64,000 nucleotides of DNA from Paenibacillus sp. FSL R5-0766 (GTDB lineage Bacteria; Bacillota; Bacilli; Paenibacillales; Paenibacillaceae): positions 6,937,615-7,001,614 of the forward strand of contig NZ_CP150227.1 in NCBI RefSeq assembly GCF_037971845.1. The letters run 5' to 3'. A model generated the notes under the pieces. The model did no database searches. It saw nothing but the letters and a program-made list of their open reading frames with translations, and was not told the origin of the DNA. Of the stretch, positions 44,797-54,610 are shown piece after piece; position 1 is the first letter of the stretch, and every line of letters begins with the position of its first letter. A program made the position numbers and the translations under genes.

Positions 44797-45721
44797 CTGT
44801 GCCATCCCCCTCATCTTTCTCCAAAGCTACTGCCTGTTCCAATACGGCTTGATTGCTCATCTCATGATACTCCAGCGTTTTTTTTACATCGCCCTGAATC
44901 TGACGTTCCACCGAAGCACGAGAGTTAGGCATACATTCAGCCACAATTCGCACCACATACTCAGATGTGGACATCGACTGTATACCGAGCACATCCGGCA
45001 CCTTTACAATATTTAGGTCACGCTCTTCAATTCCAACCAAAGACTTTTTCACCAGATGTACCGACTCATCGAGACTTAAGGCCGCCTTCATCGGAATATC
45101 CACTACAGCCAGCGAATTCGACATGGAGTAGTTCGTTACACTTGCAATCGCCCCGTTTGGGATAATGTGCACTTCACCTTGCCAGCTGACCAGTTTCGTT
45201 GTTCTAAGTCCGATCACCTCAACCGTTCCCTTGTAGGTTCCCGTCTGAATAACATCCCCCACAGCGAACTGGTCCTCCAATATAATGAAGAAACCGGTAA
45301 TAACATCCTTGACCAAACCCTGTGCACCAAAACCAATGGCAAGCCCAAGCACACCGGCACTCGCGAGTAGTGGCCCAACCTGAATATTGATCTCAGATAA
45401 CAGTAGCAGAATCATAATAAAATTACATGTTATGGAGGTCGCATTTTTCAACAGTTCCCCTACAGTTACGAATCTGCGCGGATTCACGCGAATCTTGCCT
45501 TCCTGCTTGCGCTCCATGGAACGATCTATAATCCGATATACCACCTTAATGACAATACGGGTGATGATAAAAATAATAATGATCCGGATTGAGCTGAACA
45601 TAATGTTAAGCCAAATATCGGGATCTGCAATTTTGTTCCAGACTTTATCCGTCCAACGAAGGGCCTCATTTACAGCACCAGTAGCACCGTCATTCCCTTG
45701 AGCAAACTGAAATGACAACAT
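44786..45721 (-). CDS. Small-conductance mechanosensitive channel, MscS family
   Basis: The 311-aa channel has membrane helices at about 32-60 and 85-108 plus the pore helix ASAGVLGLAIGFGAQGLVKDVI, the MscS signature. The cytoplasmic beta domain holds GDVIQTGTYKGTVEVIGLRTTKL and IPNGAI. It opens under hypo-osmotic stress. GAGGAGGG precedes the ATG. Equivalent to the YkuT/YhdY-type MscS near oriC in other Bacillales. Confidence 0.93.
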   Translation of the reverse strand: MLSFQFAQGNDGATGAVNEALRWTDKVWNKIADPDIWLNIMFSSIRIIIIFIITRIVIKVVYRIIDRSMERKQEGKIRVNPRRFVTVGELLKNATSITCNFIMILLLLSEINIQVGPLLASAGVLGLAIGFGAQGLVKDVITGFFIILEDQFAVGDVIQTGTYKGTVEVIGLRTTKLVSWQGEVHIIPNGAIASVTNYSMSNSLAVVDIPMKAALSLDESVHLVKKSLVGIEERDLNIVKVPDVLGIQSMSTSEYVVRIVAECMPNSRASVERQIQGDVKKTLEYHEMSNQAVLEQAVALEKDEGDGTGGA

Positions 45722-45735
45722 TCATCATCCCTCCT

Positions 45736-45999
45736 CTACATCGGTATGTTATCATAGCTGTCTTCTGTTTTAAAATAGAGGCCTCGGATCTCTACGAACT
45801 CGTTACGAATGATCTTCTGTACTCGCTCCAGATCCTCCTTTGGAAACTGAATACACAGCGCACACCCTGCTGTAATTTCTTTTGGTGTAGGGAACAAATC
45901 AATCTCTATCTCAGCAAACTCCAGCAGCATTTCAGCACGCAGCGCCTGCTGGGTTGAATCAAACGCAATCAGCATCCAATCGTTAATCCATTCGTCCAT
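45736..45999 (-). CDS. DUF3343-type putative Se/S carrier-like protein
   Basis: The 87-aa protein shows LIAFDSTQQALRAEMLLEFAEIEIDLFPTPKEITAGCALCI, the DUF3343 pattern with a Cys-rich turn (AGCALCI). The family is annotated as a possible selenium/sulfur carrier, and is often near a cysteine-desulfurase-like gene, which occurs here 1.3 kb away. The ATG at 45999 has AAAGGAG 6 nt upstream; an ATG 27 bp before lacks this. It lies 14 bp before the MscS gene. Confidence 0.8.
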   Translation of the reverse strand: MDEWINDWMLIAFDSTQQALRAEMLLEFAEIEIDLFPTPKEITAGCALCIQFPKEDLERVQKIIRNEFVEIRGLYFKTEDSYDNIPM

Positions 46000-46116
46000 G
46001 TTCGGCTCCTTTCGCCATACGTCCAACCCTAGAGAAAAAGCTTGTCCTCGTGAAGTATAAAACGCTCTACCTTTCCATATACTGTTACTACTATTCCAAG
46101 GGAAAGGATAGATCCT

Positions 46117-46722
46117 ATGAATCCTACTTCGCGTTCCTTTTCATCACAAGACATGACCAGTTTGAAAATCCCCCATACCGATCCAGGTATTCACTCGGCC
46201 ATTACCCATCGTTTAATGTTTCACCTCTATAAAGCCCATTCTCTGCAAAATGTAGTGATTGTCTGCATCGGCACAGATCGCTCAACAGGCGACTGCCTTG
46301 GTCCTCTGGTCGGATCAGCCCTTTCCAAGTGGGACAGCCCTTTATTCCATCTATATGGTACCTTGGATGAACCAGTCCATGCGATGAACCTGCAAGATAC
46401 ACTCCACAACATACAGAAAACACACCATAACCCTTATGTGATTGGCATTGACGCCTGTCTCGGTCAATCATCCAGTGTGGGTTGCATTCAAGTTGTGAAT
46501 GGTCCACTCAAGCCGGGTGCGGGGGTAAATAAAGAATTACCGCCGGTCGGCGATATCCATCTGACAGGTATCGTTAACGTCGGCGGCTTTATGGAATACT
46601 TTGTTCTACAGAACACACGGCTCAGTCTTGTTATGCGCATGTCCGAGATTATATCCAGCAGTCTGTACTCGGCCATTCGGGAATGGCATACACGTTCTAC
46701 TCTGCTTGCTGTGCCAGAGTAA
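46117..46722 (+). CDS. yyaC: Spore protease YyaC
   Basis: The 201-aa protein resembles the YyaC family (related to the germination protease GPR/HybD fold). It has VVIVCIGTDRSTGDCLGPLVGS, GTLDEPVHAMNL, VIGIDACLGQSSSVG and PLKPGAGVNKELPPVGDIHLTGIVNVGGFMEY. In B. subtilis yyaC is sporulation-expressed near oriC. It is on the plus strand, divergent from the DUF3343 gene, and converges with the next gene with a 26-bp antisense overlap. Confidence 0.9.
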   Translation: MNPTSRSFSSQDMTSLKIPHTDPGIHSAITHRLMFHLYKAHSLQNVVIVCIGTDRSTGDCLGPLVGSALSKWDSPLFHLYGTLDEPVHAMNLQDTLHNIQKTHHNPYVIGIDACLGQSSSVGCIQVVNGPLKPGAGVNKELPPVGDIHLTGIVNVGGFMEYFVLQNTRLSLVMRMSEIISSSLYSAIREWHTRSTLLAVPE

Positions 46723-47197
46723 TAGCTTCCTTTTCCTCTGGGGACAGAGTATACGTGGACTCTCCCCCTTTAAGAGGTTTGGCATATACGTAAGAACCGT
46801 CACGGTTATATATCCCCGTAAGGATCATGCCATCCTGGCTATCATTAATCATGGCCATTGAGAAGCTCAGATCACTGCCACGCTCTCCATATGCATTGTA
46901 CCTTTTCACGCCAACTTTTCCTTGAATGCGGGTCAGCTTTTGCATGACAACTTGCAGCTGATTCGTTTGCAGTTTGTGTTCATCCTCAATGCTGTCCATC
47001 TGAATTTTCAGATTAATCAGCAACGATTCCAGGTCCTCTACTCCACTGCCAGCCATCATGGCTTCATATTTACGTTTAAATTTTCGTAACTTTGCCCCTT
47101 GAACAATACTCACAATAAGCAAGATCACCGTAAGTAATGCCATTCCGCCAATAATCCATAACAGCTGTTCCAGAATCAGCTCGTTTAATTCAGCCAT
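46697..47197 (-). CDS. DUF4446 family membrane protein
   Basis: The 166-aa protein has one N-terminal membrane helix (LLWIIGGMALLTVILLIVSIV), a coiled-coil region (about 60-95) and a C-terminal domain KVGVKRYNAYGERGSDLSFSMAMINDSQDGMILTGIYNRD typical of DUF4446. The function is unknown; the family is encoded near parB in many Bacillales. GAGGGG precedes the ATG. Confidence 0.85.
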   Translation of the reverse strand: MAELNELILEQLLWIIGGMALLTVILLIVSIVQGAKLRKFKRKYEAMMAGSGVEDLESLLINLKIQMDSIEDEHKLQTNQLQVVMQKLTRIQGKVGVKRYNAYGERGSDLSFSMAMINDSQDGMILTGIYNRDGSYVYAKPLKGGESTYTLSPEEKEAITLAQQAE

Positions 47198-47337
47198 GTA
47201 ATTGCAACTACCCCTCTATATTTTTGATCAGATTAACGTCTGTCCTGTAATATTATCATTCATTATAAATCAACCCGATATCCATAAGCTTAATCAAGCA
47301 ACCCTATATCAAATGAGTTCATCATTTCAACTATAAT

Positions 47338-48492
47338 CTAGTCTGCTCCAGTCAATTCCAACACTGCCTTAACGAGTGCTTCCACATGTTCTCTAGTTGA
47401 ATTGTATCCCACACTGGCCCTTACTGCTCCGGTAGCAGTTGTACCAGCAGATTCGTGTGCAAGCGGTGTGCAATGAAAACCGGAGCGAACCGCAATCCCA
47501 TAATTCCGATCTAATCGGAAGGCGAGTTGTGCCGAATCATATCCATCCACAGTAAAAGATACTAATCCGGCGCGTGGCTGTCCAATCTCTGGACCAAGCA
47601 TTCGAATGCCCTTAACGGATGACAGCCCATCCATCATAAGTTGGGTCAGTTCCCACTCATGCTGGTAGATGAACGCTGGTGTCATTTCAAGTACATGTTT
47701 CACACCCGCATTCAGCCCTGCGATCCCGACTGTATTCGGCGTCCCCGCTTCATACCGATCAGGACGCACCTTTGGCTGCTCCAGAGCTTCTGACTGACTT
47801 CCTGTTCCTCCATGAAGTAAAGGCTCTATATCGAGCTCTGGCGCAATGTACAAGCCCCCTGTACCCTGAGGACCAAGCAGTCCCTTATGCCCTGGAAAAG
47901 CCAACATATCAATGCCCAATTGTTGTACATTCACAGGCATAACCCCAGCACTCTGAGCTGCATCTACCAATAAGATCGCCTGATTTTTACGACATAGGAG
48001 CGAAATTTCTCCAATAGGAAGAATACTGCCAAGCAGATTCGAACTATGTGTACATACCACCAATCTGGTATTGGAACGAAACATACGTTCCATTTGCATC
48101 AGATCAATGGCTCCCGAAGCATCGACAGGTACATAATCAATCTCTACATTTCGGAGTCTTCGCATGTACTCCAGTGGTCGCCTGACTGAGTTATGTTCAG
48201 CCATGGTGGCAATCACATGGTCGCCCTCTCTGAGCGAGCCTTGAATAGCTAGATTTAGTGCTTCAGTCGTATTTGATCCGAATGCAATATCATTCGCATT
48301 TTTGATTCCAAAGATATTGGATATGGATTTTCTCGCCTCGAACAATACACGACTTGCCTGAACTGCCATCCGGTGACTTCCTCTGCCCGGATTGGCTCCG
48401 GCAATCTCCAATGCACTCAACATCGCGTCACCGACAGCAGGTGGTTTGGGCCAAGATGTTGCTGCATGATCTAGATAGATAACTCCCTCCAC
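47338..48492 (-). CDS. Cysteine desulfurase-like class V aminotransferase
   Basis: The 384-aa PLP enzyme begins IYLDHAATSWPKPPAV. The PLP lysine lies in FPGHKGLLGPQGTGGLYI, the phosphate-binding region contains FGSNTTEALN, and a conserved cysteine occurs in RSGFHCTPLAHES. This matches the cysteine-desulfurase-family subgroup common in Firmicutes, which would release sulfur from cysteine; biochemical roles in this subgroup are poorly defined. GTG start at 48492 behind AGGTGG. Its own promoter is likely in the 160-bp gap after parB. Confidence 0.9.
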   Translation of the reverse strand: MEGVIYLDHAATSWPKPPAVGDAMLSALEIAGANPGRGSHRMAVQASRVLFEARKSISNIFGIKNANDIAFGSNTTEALNLAIQGSLREGDHVIATMAEHNSVRRPLEYMRRLRNVEIDYVPVDASGAIDLMQMERMFRSNTRLVVCTHSSNLLGSILPIGEISLLCRKNQAILLVDAAQSAGVMPVNVQQLGIDMLAFPGHKGLLGPQGTGGLYIAPELDIEPLLHGGTGSQSEALEQPKVRPDRYEAGTPNTVGIAGLNAGVKHVLEMTPAFIYQHEWELTQLMMDGLSSVKGIRMLGPEIGQPRAGLVSFTVDGYDSAQLAFRLDRNYGIAVRSGFHCTPLAHESAGTTATGAVRASVGYNSTREHVEALVKAVLELTGAD

Positions 48493-48567
48493 CTCACAAC
48501 CACCTCTGTCCTATAAATTAATAATTCGCCTGCACATATTGCACATATAACCCTATTAAACAAAGAA

Positions 48568-48606
48568 TGACATATCGTTTCTCCATGGTACAGAGGCGAT
48601 ATGTCA
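48568..48606 (-). terminator. Probable terminator of parAB
   Basis: The 10-bp perfect stem TGACATATCG / CGATATGTCA (48568-48577, 48597-48606) lies 49 bp after the parB stop; the following T-tract (TTCTTTGTTT) is weak. Confidence 0.5.
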
Positions 48607-48654
48607 TGACATGAGTAAGCCCCGCATGTTGTTAATGAATCATAGACCCGACTA

Positions 48655-49500
48655 TTATTGTAACAATTCTAATAGCCGTTCCAGATCCTGTTGACTGTAG
48701 TAGTTGAGCTCAATTTTACCTTTATCTTTGTTGTGCTTAATTTTCACTGTGGTTTTGAAACGTTCACGAAGAGATTCTTCCAATGTATCAATGAATGGAT
48801 CTTTCTTTTTTAACTTCGATTTGGCTTTAGCCTCACCTGTTTTGGAGCGATCCAGTTGTTGAACAGCTTCCTCCAACTCACGTACACTCCATTGCTGATC
48901 AATGGTCTGTTTCGCAAGTTGCTTCACTATAACCTCGTCTTTAACACCTACGATCGCACGTGCATGTCCCATAGATAATGTTCCACGTGAAACATGGTCT
49001 TTTACTTCTTCGGGCAATGATAACAGACGCAAGAAGTTAGCAATGTGAGAACGTGATTTACCTACTTTTACAGACAACTCTTCCTGAGTCAACGCAAATT
49101 GATCCATTAACCCCTGATAAGCAACTGCAATTTCCATGGCGTTCAGATTCTCCCGTTGCAGGTTTTCGATCAACGCAATCTCCATTACCTGCTGATCACT
49201 GAAGTTGCGGACTACAGCCGGTACCGTGGCATTACCACAATATTGGGAAGCTCTGAACCGTCGTTCTCCGGCAATAATCTCATAACCTCGTAATACAGGA
49301 CGAACAATAATGGGTTGTATGACACCATGCTGACGAATGGACTCAGCCAGTTCATGTATTGCGCCCTCATCAAATACTTTACGTGGTTGATAGGGGTTAG
49401 CCCGCAGTTGACTAATCGGGATTTCTACGACTTTATCATCGTCATTAATTGAAAGCGAAGGAATGAGGGCATCAAGACCTTTTCCAAGCCGCTTACTCAT
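48655..49500 (-). CDS. parB: Chromosome-partitioning protein ParB (Spo0J)
   Basis: The 281-aa CTP-dependent DNA clamp binds parS. The N-terminal domain has PYQPRKVFDE and the CTP/arginine motif GERRFRAS; the HTH domain contains QEELSVKVGKSRSHIANFLRLL; the C-terminal domain dimerises. It starts 8 nt inside the end of parA behind AAGGAAGTG. A parS site lies within the gene itself, as in B. subtilis spo0J. Confidence 0.97.
   Translation of the reverse strand: MSKRLGKGLDALIPSLSINDDDKVVEIPISQLRANPYQPRKVFDEGAIHELAESIRQHGVIQPIIVRPVLRGYEIIAGERRFRASQYCGNATVPAVVRNFSDQQVMEIALIENLQRENLNAMEIAVAYQGLMDQFALTQEELSVKVGKSRSHIANFLRLLSLPEEVKDHVSRGTLSMGHARAIVGVKDEVIVKQLAKQTIDQQWSVRELEEAVQQLDRSKTGEAKAKSKLKKKDPFIDTLEESLRERFKTTVKIKHNKDKGKIELNYYSQQDLERLLELLQ
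48979..48994. promoter_or_regulatory. parS site inside parB
   Basis: TGTTCCACGTGAAACA differs from the perfect palindrome TGTTTCACGTGAAACA at one base and is the same variant that I recall from B. subtilis spo0J. ParB nucleates here and loads SMC near the origin. Confidence 0.9.
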
Positions 49501-50254
49501 AAGAAATCACTTCCTTTGCGAGCTCTAAATACACTTCCGCCCCTCTTGAACGAGGGTCATACGTAATAATAGATTGACCATGAGATGGTGCTTCACTAAG
49601 CCGTACGTTACGCGGAATAATCGTTTGATATACTTTTTGTTGAAAATACTTTTTCACTTCTTCAATAACCTGAATTCCCAGATTGGTCCGTGCATCAAAC
49701 ATCGTCAGCAATACCCCTTCAATCTGCAGAGATGTATTTAGATGTTTCTGAACCAGACGAACCGTATTAAGCAACTGGCTTAATCCTTCAAGTGCATAAT
49801 ACTCACACTGAATCGGAATGATCACCGAATCGGAAGCAGTCAACGAATTGATCGTTAACATACCAAGAGATGGTGGACAATCGATCAGTATGTAATCATA
49901 GTTTTTTTTCACCATGGCGAGTGATTTTTTCAGGCGAACTTCCCGTGATATCGTGGACACCAATTCGATCTCGGCTCCGGCAAGCTGAATCGTTGCAGGT
50001 ATGATATGAAGCCCTTCAATCTGAGTCTCCACAATCGCTTCTTGAGGAGGAACCTCATTAATAATGACATCATATATACAATTAGCCACATCTGCTTTAT
50101 TGATTCCGACTCCGCTGGTTGTATTCCCCTGAGGGTCAATATCGACAAGCAATACTCTTTTCCCGAGTGAAGCCAGTCCTGCACCCAAGTTAACAGATGT
50201 CGTCGTTTTCCCCACACCGCCCTTTTGATTTGCTACGGCCATAATCTTAGACAA
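49493..50254 (-). CDS. parA: Chromosome-partitioning ATPase ParA (Soj)
   Basis: The 253-aa deviant Walker ATPase has KGGVGKTTTSVNL, switch region DIDPQGNTTSG and DCPPSLGML. It controls origin segregation with ParB and, as Soj, modulates DnaA activity. TTG start at 50254 behind GAGGTGAAGTAA. The overlap with parB indicates coupled translation. Confidence 0.97.
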   Translation of the reverse strand: MSKIMAVANQKGGVGKTTTSVNLGAGLASLGKRVLLVDIDPQGNTTSGVGINKADVANCIYDVIINEVPPQEAIVETQIEGLHIIPATIQLAGAEIELVSTISREVRLKKSLAMVKKNYDYILIDCPPSLGMLTINSLTASDSVIIPIQCEYYALEGLSQLLNTVRLVQKHLNTSLQIEGVLLTMFDARTNLGIQVIEEVKKYFQQKVYQTIIPRNVRLSEAPSHGQSIITYDPRSRGAEVYLELAKEVISYE

Positions 50255-50409
50255 TTACTTCACCTCAAATAAAATAGGAGTCTTTTCTGTAGGTTGTGAG
50301 ATATTGTTAACAAAAAGCAGGCGGCTATCGTCCACACAAACAACAACTACCGTTCCATCAATATACCGACCGTTCTTTAAAAATTTCAGACCTAACTTGC
50401 TTTATAGAC

Positions 50410-50437
50410 ATAAAAAGCGGCCCATTGCCGCCATAAG
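50410..50437 (-). terminator. Terminator of noc
   Basis: The stem GGCGGC / GCCGC(C) (50417-50432) is followed by TTTTTATG on the minus strand, just after the noc stop codon. Confidence 0.7.
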
Positions 50438-50443
50438 CTTCAA

Positions 50444-51262
50444 TTATTTGCGTTTTGGAATATGGATAACGATCTCATAATGATCCTCATGGTCTGCTTC
50501 TTTGGTTTTGATGTCCAGACCAGAGCCAGTTACCATATCAATGGATTGGCGAATTGTATTAAGTGCAAGCCTTACATCCTTGGTAAAGGAAACACGTCTA
50601 GATTTTTTAATCTTGGAAGATTCCTTGTAGAAGGCAACACGTGCCTCTGTCTGTTTCACATTCAATTCTTTTTCGATAATCTCACCGAGCAACTTCATCT
50701 GCAGTTCTTCCGTATCCAGAGAAAGTAATGCTCTTGCATGCCGTTCAGAAATTTTGCGTTCCATCAATGCGGCCTTAATGCCGTCCGGAAGCTGTAACAA
50801 CCGAATTTTGTTCGCGATGGTTGACTGGCTTTTGCCGAGTCGTTGTGCCAGACTTTCCTGTGTCAATTGATGCAAGTCGATTAGCTTCTGATAAGCGACA
50901 GCTTCCTCAATTGAGGTCAATCCTTCACGCTGCAAGTTCTCAATCAGTGCAATGGATGCGGCCTGAGAGTCGTTGAATTCACGCACAATAGCCGGAATCG
51001 TATCCAAACCCAATTTTCGAACTGCACGCCAGCGACGTTCCCCGGCAATAATCTCATATGATCCATTTCGCACGCGAACGACAATAGGCTGAATTACACC
51101 ATGTGTTTTGATCGTCTGCAACAACTCATCAATTTTATCATCATCAAAAATAGTACGGGGTTGATATGGGCTGCTCACAATTTCATTAACCGGAATCTGT
51201 TTGATCTCATCTCCGTTATTGCGCTCCGCCAAACCAAACAACTTCGAAAATTGTTCTTTCAT
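50444..51262 (-). CDS. noc: Nucleoid occlusion protein Noc
   Basis: The 272-aa ParB paralogue coats DNA via Noc-binding sites and blocks FtsZ assembly over the nucleoid. Features: N-terminal amphipathic membrane-targeting segment ([15 protein letters not shown]), the ParB-like domain with [10 protein letters not shown] and [12 protein letters not shown], and [26 protein letters not shown] start at the ATG at 51262; an in-frame GTG/ATG 15 bp upstream overlaps the GGTGGT Shine-Dalgarno sequence. Position between rsmG and parA is canonical. Confidence 0.96.
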   Translation of the reverse strand: MKEQFSKLFGLAERNNGDEIKQIPVNEIVSSPYQPRTIFDDDKIDELLQTIKTHGVIQPIVVRVRNGSYEIIAGERRWRAVRKLGLDTIPAIVREFNDSQAASIALIENLQREGLTSIEEAVAYQKLIDLHQLTQESLAQRLGKSQSTIANKIRLLQLPDGIKAALMERKISERHARALLSLDTEELQMKLLGEIIEKELNVKQTEARVAFYKESSKIKKSRRVSFTKDVRLALNTIRQSIDMVTGSGLDIKTKEADHEDHYEIVIHIPKRK

Positions 51263-51682
51263 TCCGCAGATTACCACCTAGTTTCGTAATAGCTCCCACA
51301 GTCTTTGCAGGTGCTTCTTATTCAAAAAGCGACCTTTTACATGCATCGTTCTTGGAATAAGTTTTGCCTTTCATAACGCTTTCTGTCATGCAACATCGAA
51401 CGCATATCCATCTATCTATACATATAATCTATGATCGCTGTGACCCAGGATCGGATACTTCTATTCTATCATCTTTTCTATCATAATCCTATGCTTACCT
51501 ATTCTTTAAACTCTGCTAATTTTCCTGCTTTTTCTTTGTGAATATTGGAAATATGACGACTTGCACACATTCAATTAATGAAATTGTTCATGAGTTACTG
51601 TGCGTGAAATTCATCATTACAGGTTCTTTAAGAGATATGTAATACGAAGTATCTGTGATGTTGATCCAGTCCTCCATTTCAG

Positions 51683-51722
51683 AAAACAAAAAAAGAGAAT
51701 GTTTCACGTGAAACATCCTCTT
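51683..51722 (-). terminator. Terminator of the mnmG-rsmG transcript, with a perfect parS as its stem
   Basis: AAAGAG-A-ATGTTTC / GAAACAT-C-CTCTTT is a long stem around ACGT, followed on the minus strand by TTTTTTTG. The central 16 bp (51700-51715) are TGTTTCACGTGAAACA, the perfect parS consensus. One sequence therefore seems to serve both as ParB loading site and as intrinsic terminator, 55 bp after the rsmG stop. The other part of the 51263-51682 gap (noc upstream region) shows no gene. Confidence 0.85.
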
Positions 51723-51776
51723 TATCTATGTCTAAATTTCTATTTTATTTTGACTCACTTCAAAACCATCACACAG

Positions 51777-52499
51777 CTATATCAGCGGAGTCTTCATTGG
51801 AGTACCTGGTTTGCGCGGATACTTATATGGTGTCTTATCAAATTTCTGAATCAGAATGATGTGACGCTCTGATTCTTCAACCGGCAGCTGGAATGGATGA
51901 ACGGCCTTAACCCGTCCTTTCAGCTGATTGAAGCTGAACTCCGCTTCCTTCATTTCATCACGCGGGTCTCCGCCCTTCATGGCAGCGAACATTCCACCTT
52001 TGCGAACAAAAGGAAGGCAGAATTCATTCAGCACAGCCAGCTTGGCTACTGCACGCGCCGTAACGAGATCGTAGCTGTCACGATACCCTTCTTTGCGTCC
52101 AATCTCTTCAGCACGTCCATGGACCAATTCCACATCAGTCAGGCCAAGGATATCTACCACATGCTGTAGAAAGCCAATACGTTTATTTAATGAATCAATG
52201 ATCGTAAGCTTAATATGCGGGAAACAGATCTTCAGTGGTAATCCTGGAAAACCCGCTCCAGATCCAATGTCAGCAAGCTTATTCACTTTGGTCATGTCTG
52301 TATAAAAGGCCAGCGATACCGAATCATAGAAATGCTTGGTATACACTTGCTCCCGATCCGTGATACCGGTCAGATTCATCTTTTCATTCCAGGATACCAG
52401 TTCCTGATAATACAGTTCGAATTGCTCCAATTGGAGTTCTCCCAGCTCTAATCCATGTTTCTTTAAGCGCCGCTGCAGTTGCTGTTGAATATCGTCCAT
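51777..52499 (-). CDS. rsmG: 16S rRNA (guanine-527 N7)-methyltransferase RsmG (GidB)
   Basis: The 240-aa SAM enzyme modifies G527 of 16S rRNA. Visible are MNLTGITD, the SAM motif LADIGSGAGFPGLPLKI, and VTARAVAKLAVLNEFCLP. The ATG overlaps the mnmG stop codon by one base (TAATG). Confidence 0.97.
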   Translation of the reverse strand: MDDIQQQLQRRLKKHGLELGELQLEQFELYYQELVSWNEKMNLTGITDREQVYTKHFYDSVSLAFYTDMTKVNKLADIGSGAGFPGLPLKICFPHIKLTIIDSLNKRIGFLQHVVDILGLTDVELVHGRAEEIGRKEGYRDSYDLVTARAVAKLAVLNEFCLPFVRKGGMFAAMKGGDPRDEMKEAEFSFNQLKGRVKAVHPFQLPVEESERHIILIQKFDKTPYKYPRKPGTPMKTPLI

Positions 52500-54388
52500 T
52501 ATTGTCCCCTTGCTGCGGTTACACGGTTATAATGCTCCAGGTAGACCAGCAGAATGGAGATGTCGGCAGGAGTAACTCCAGCAATACGAGAAGCCTGACC
52601 AATCGAGATTGGACGAATCGTAGCGAGCTTCTGTTTGGCTTCCATAGCAAGACCATGAATCTCATCATATACGATAGTGTCCGGAATTTTCTTTTTCTCC
52701 ATCTTTTGCAAACGTTCCACGTGGATCAATTGTTTCTCAATATAACCCGCATATTTAATTTGTATTTCCACTTGTTCTTTCATATCTGCTGTCAGTTCTA
52801 CCTCAGATGGTGAGAGCTGTTCAATCAGTTCATACCCCAGCTCCGGGCGACGCAGCAAGGTAAGCAACGTACTGCCATCCTGAATAGGTGTAGATCCGTA
52901 CTCTTCCAGCTTGGCATTCACTTCAACCGGGCGAGCTTTAGCCACTTTCAGACGTGCAACTTCCTGCTCGACTTTCGCCTTTTTATCCAGGAATTTCGCA
53001 TAACGCTCTTCAGGGATCAGGCCAATGTCATGTCCGATTTCCGTCAAACGCATATCTGCATTATCATGGCGAAGCAACAGACGATACTCAGCGCGTGAAG
53101 TCAACAGACGATACGGTTCATTTGTACCCTTTGTCACCAGATCATCAATCAGCACGCCAATATAACCTTGGGAACGATCCAGTATTACCGGCTCTTTCCC
53201 CTGTACTTTGAGTGCAGCGTTGATTCCAGCCATAACACCTTGTCCTGCTGCTTCTTCATAACCGGAGGTACCATTAATCTGACCCGCCGTAAACAGACCT
53301 GGTAGACGTTTAGTTTCCAGTGAAGGCCACAATTGTGTAGGCACCATCGCATCGTATTCAATCGCATAACCATTACGCATCATTTCCACTTTTTCCATAC
53401 CTGGAATTGAACGCAGCATAGCCAGTTGGACGTCTTCTGGCATACTCGTAGACAACCCCTGTACGTAATACTCGGATGTGTTCTTGCCTTCCGGCTCAAG
53501 GAATATCTGATGTTTCGGCTTGTCGCTGAAACGAACAATTTTATCTTCAATGGAAGGGCAATAACGTGGTCCGGTTCCTTCAATAAGCCCCGAGAACATC
53601 GGAGCACGATGCAGATTATCATTAATAATCTGATGTGTATCCACAGATGTATACGTCAACCAGCAAGGCAACTGCTCATTATCGGAAGATTCTGTTTCAT
53701 AGGAAAAGAACTTCGGCTTGTCATCACCAGGCTGAATTTCGGTTTTGCTAAAATCAATCGTATCCTTATGCACACGTGGTGGTGTACCCGTTTTGAAACG
53801 AACCAGATCAAAGCCCAGTTCACGCAGATTCTCTGACAATTTAAGAGAGGGTTGTTGATTGTTCGGTCCACTCTCATACATCAACTCGCCCATAATTACT
53901 TTACCGCGCAAGTATGTGCCTGTTGTCAGAACGACCGCTTTAGCCCGATACTCTGTTCCGGTCTGAGTCACAACGCCTACACATTTTCCATCTTCAACGA
54001 TCAGTTGATCAACCATACCCTGACGCATCGTCAGATTACGTTCATTCTCCATCGTTTCCTTCATTTTATGCTGATAGGAGAATTTATCTGCCTGAGCACG
54101 AAGCGCGTGAACAGCAGGCCCTTTACCCGTGTTAAGCATCCGCATCTGAATAAAGGTTTTATCGATATTCCGTCCCATTTCTCCACCAAGTGCATCAATC
54201 TCGCGCACAACATGTCCTTTGGCCGGTCCCCCAATAGATGGGTTACAAGGCATAAAGGCCACCATGTCCAGATTGATAGTAATCATTAGTGTTTTGGACC
54301 CCATACGAGCTGCGGCCAGTGCGGATTCCACACCAGCATGTCCTGCACCAACGACGATTACATCATAACTGCCACCATCAAAAGCCAT
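52499..54388 (-). CDS. mnmG: tRNA uridine-34 5-carboxymethylaminomethyl modification enzyme MnmG (GidA)
   Basis: The 629-aa FAD protein works with MnmE to modify wobble U34. Features: FAD-binding [19 protein letters not shown] at the N-terminus, [22 protein letters not shown], the [12 protein letters not shown] segment and [25 protein letters not shown] precedes the ATG. It forms a pair with rsmG. Confidence 0.98.
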   Translation of the reverse strand: MAFDGGSYDVIVVGAGHAGVESALAAARMGSKTLMITINLDMVAFMPCNPSIGGPAKGHVVREIDALGGEMGRNIDKTFIQMRMLNTGKGPAVHALRAQADKFSYQHKMKETMENERNLTMRQGMVDQLIVEDGKCVGVVTQTGTEYRAKAVVLTTGTYLRGKVIMGELMYESGPNNQQPSLKLSENLRELGFDLVRFKTGTPPRVHKDTIDFSKTEIQPGDDKPKFFSYETESSDNEQLPCWLTYTSVDTHQIINDNLHRAPMFSGLIEGTGPRYCPSIEDKIVRFSDKPKHQIFLEPEGKNTSEYYVQGLSTSMPEDVQLAMLRSIPGMEKVEMMRNGYAIEYDAMVPTQLWPSLETKRLPGLFTAGQINGTSGYEEAAGQGVMAGINAALKVQGKEPVILDRSQGYIGVLIDDLVTKGTNEPYRLLTSRAEYRLLLRHDNADMRLTEIGHDIGLIPEERYAKFLDKKAKVEQEVARLKVAKARPVEVNAKLEEYGSTPIQDGSTLLTLLRRPELGYELIEQLSPSEVELTADMKEQVEIQIKYAGYIEKQLIHVERLQKMEKKKIPDTIVYDEIHGLAMEAKQKLATIRPISIGQASRIAGVTPADISILLVYLEHYNRVTAARGQ

Positions 54389-54610
54389 TCCCGTTTACCT
54401 CCTTATTCCGCTGCATTTGGTGTAACTCACGCAGACGGATCATGTTTTACAATAATGAAACTACTTCTAACCGTTCATCGGAACTTGCATTCCTATCTAT
54501 ATGAAACCAACACGTAATGGCTACAATATCATTCCATCCTTTGACAACAGGCAGAAATTGTACCTCTCCATCATACACTACGATTTAACTCAATCGGCAG
54601 TATATTATTT

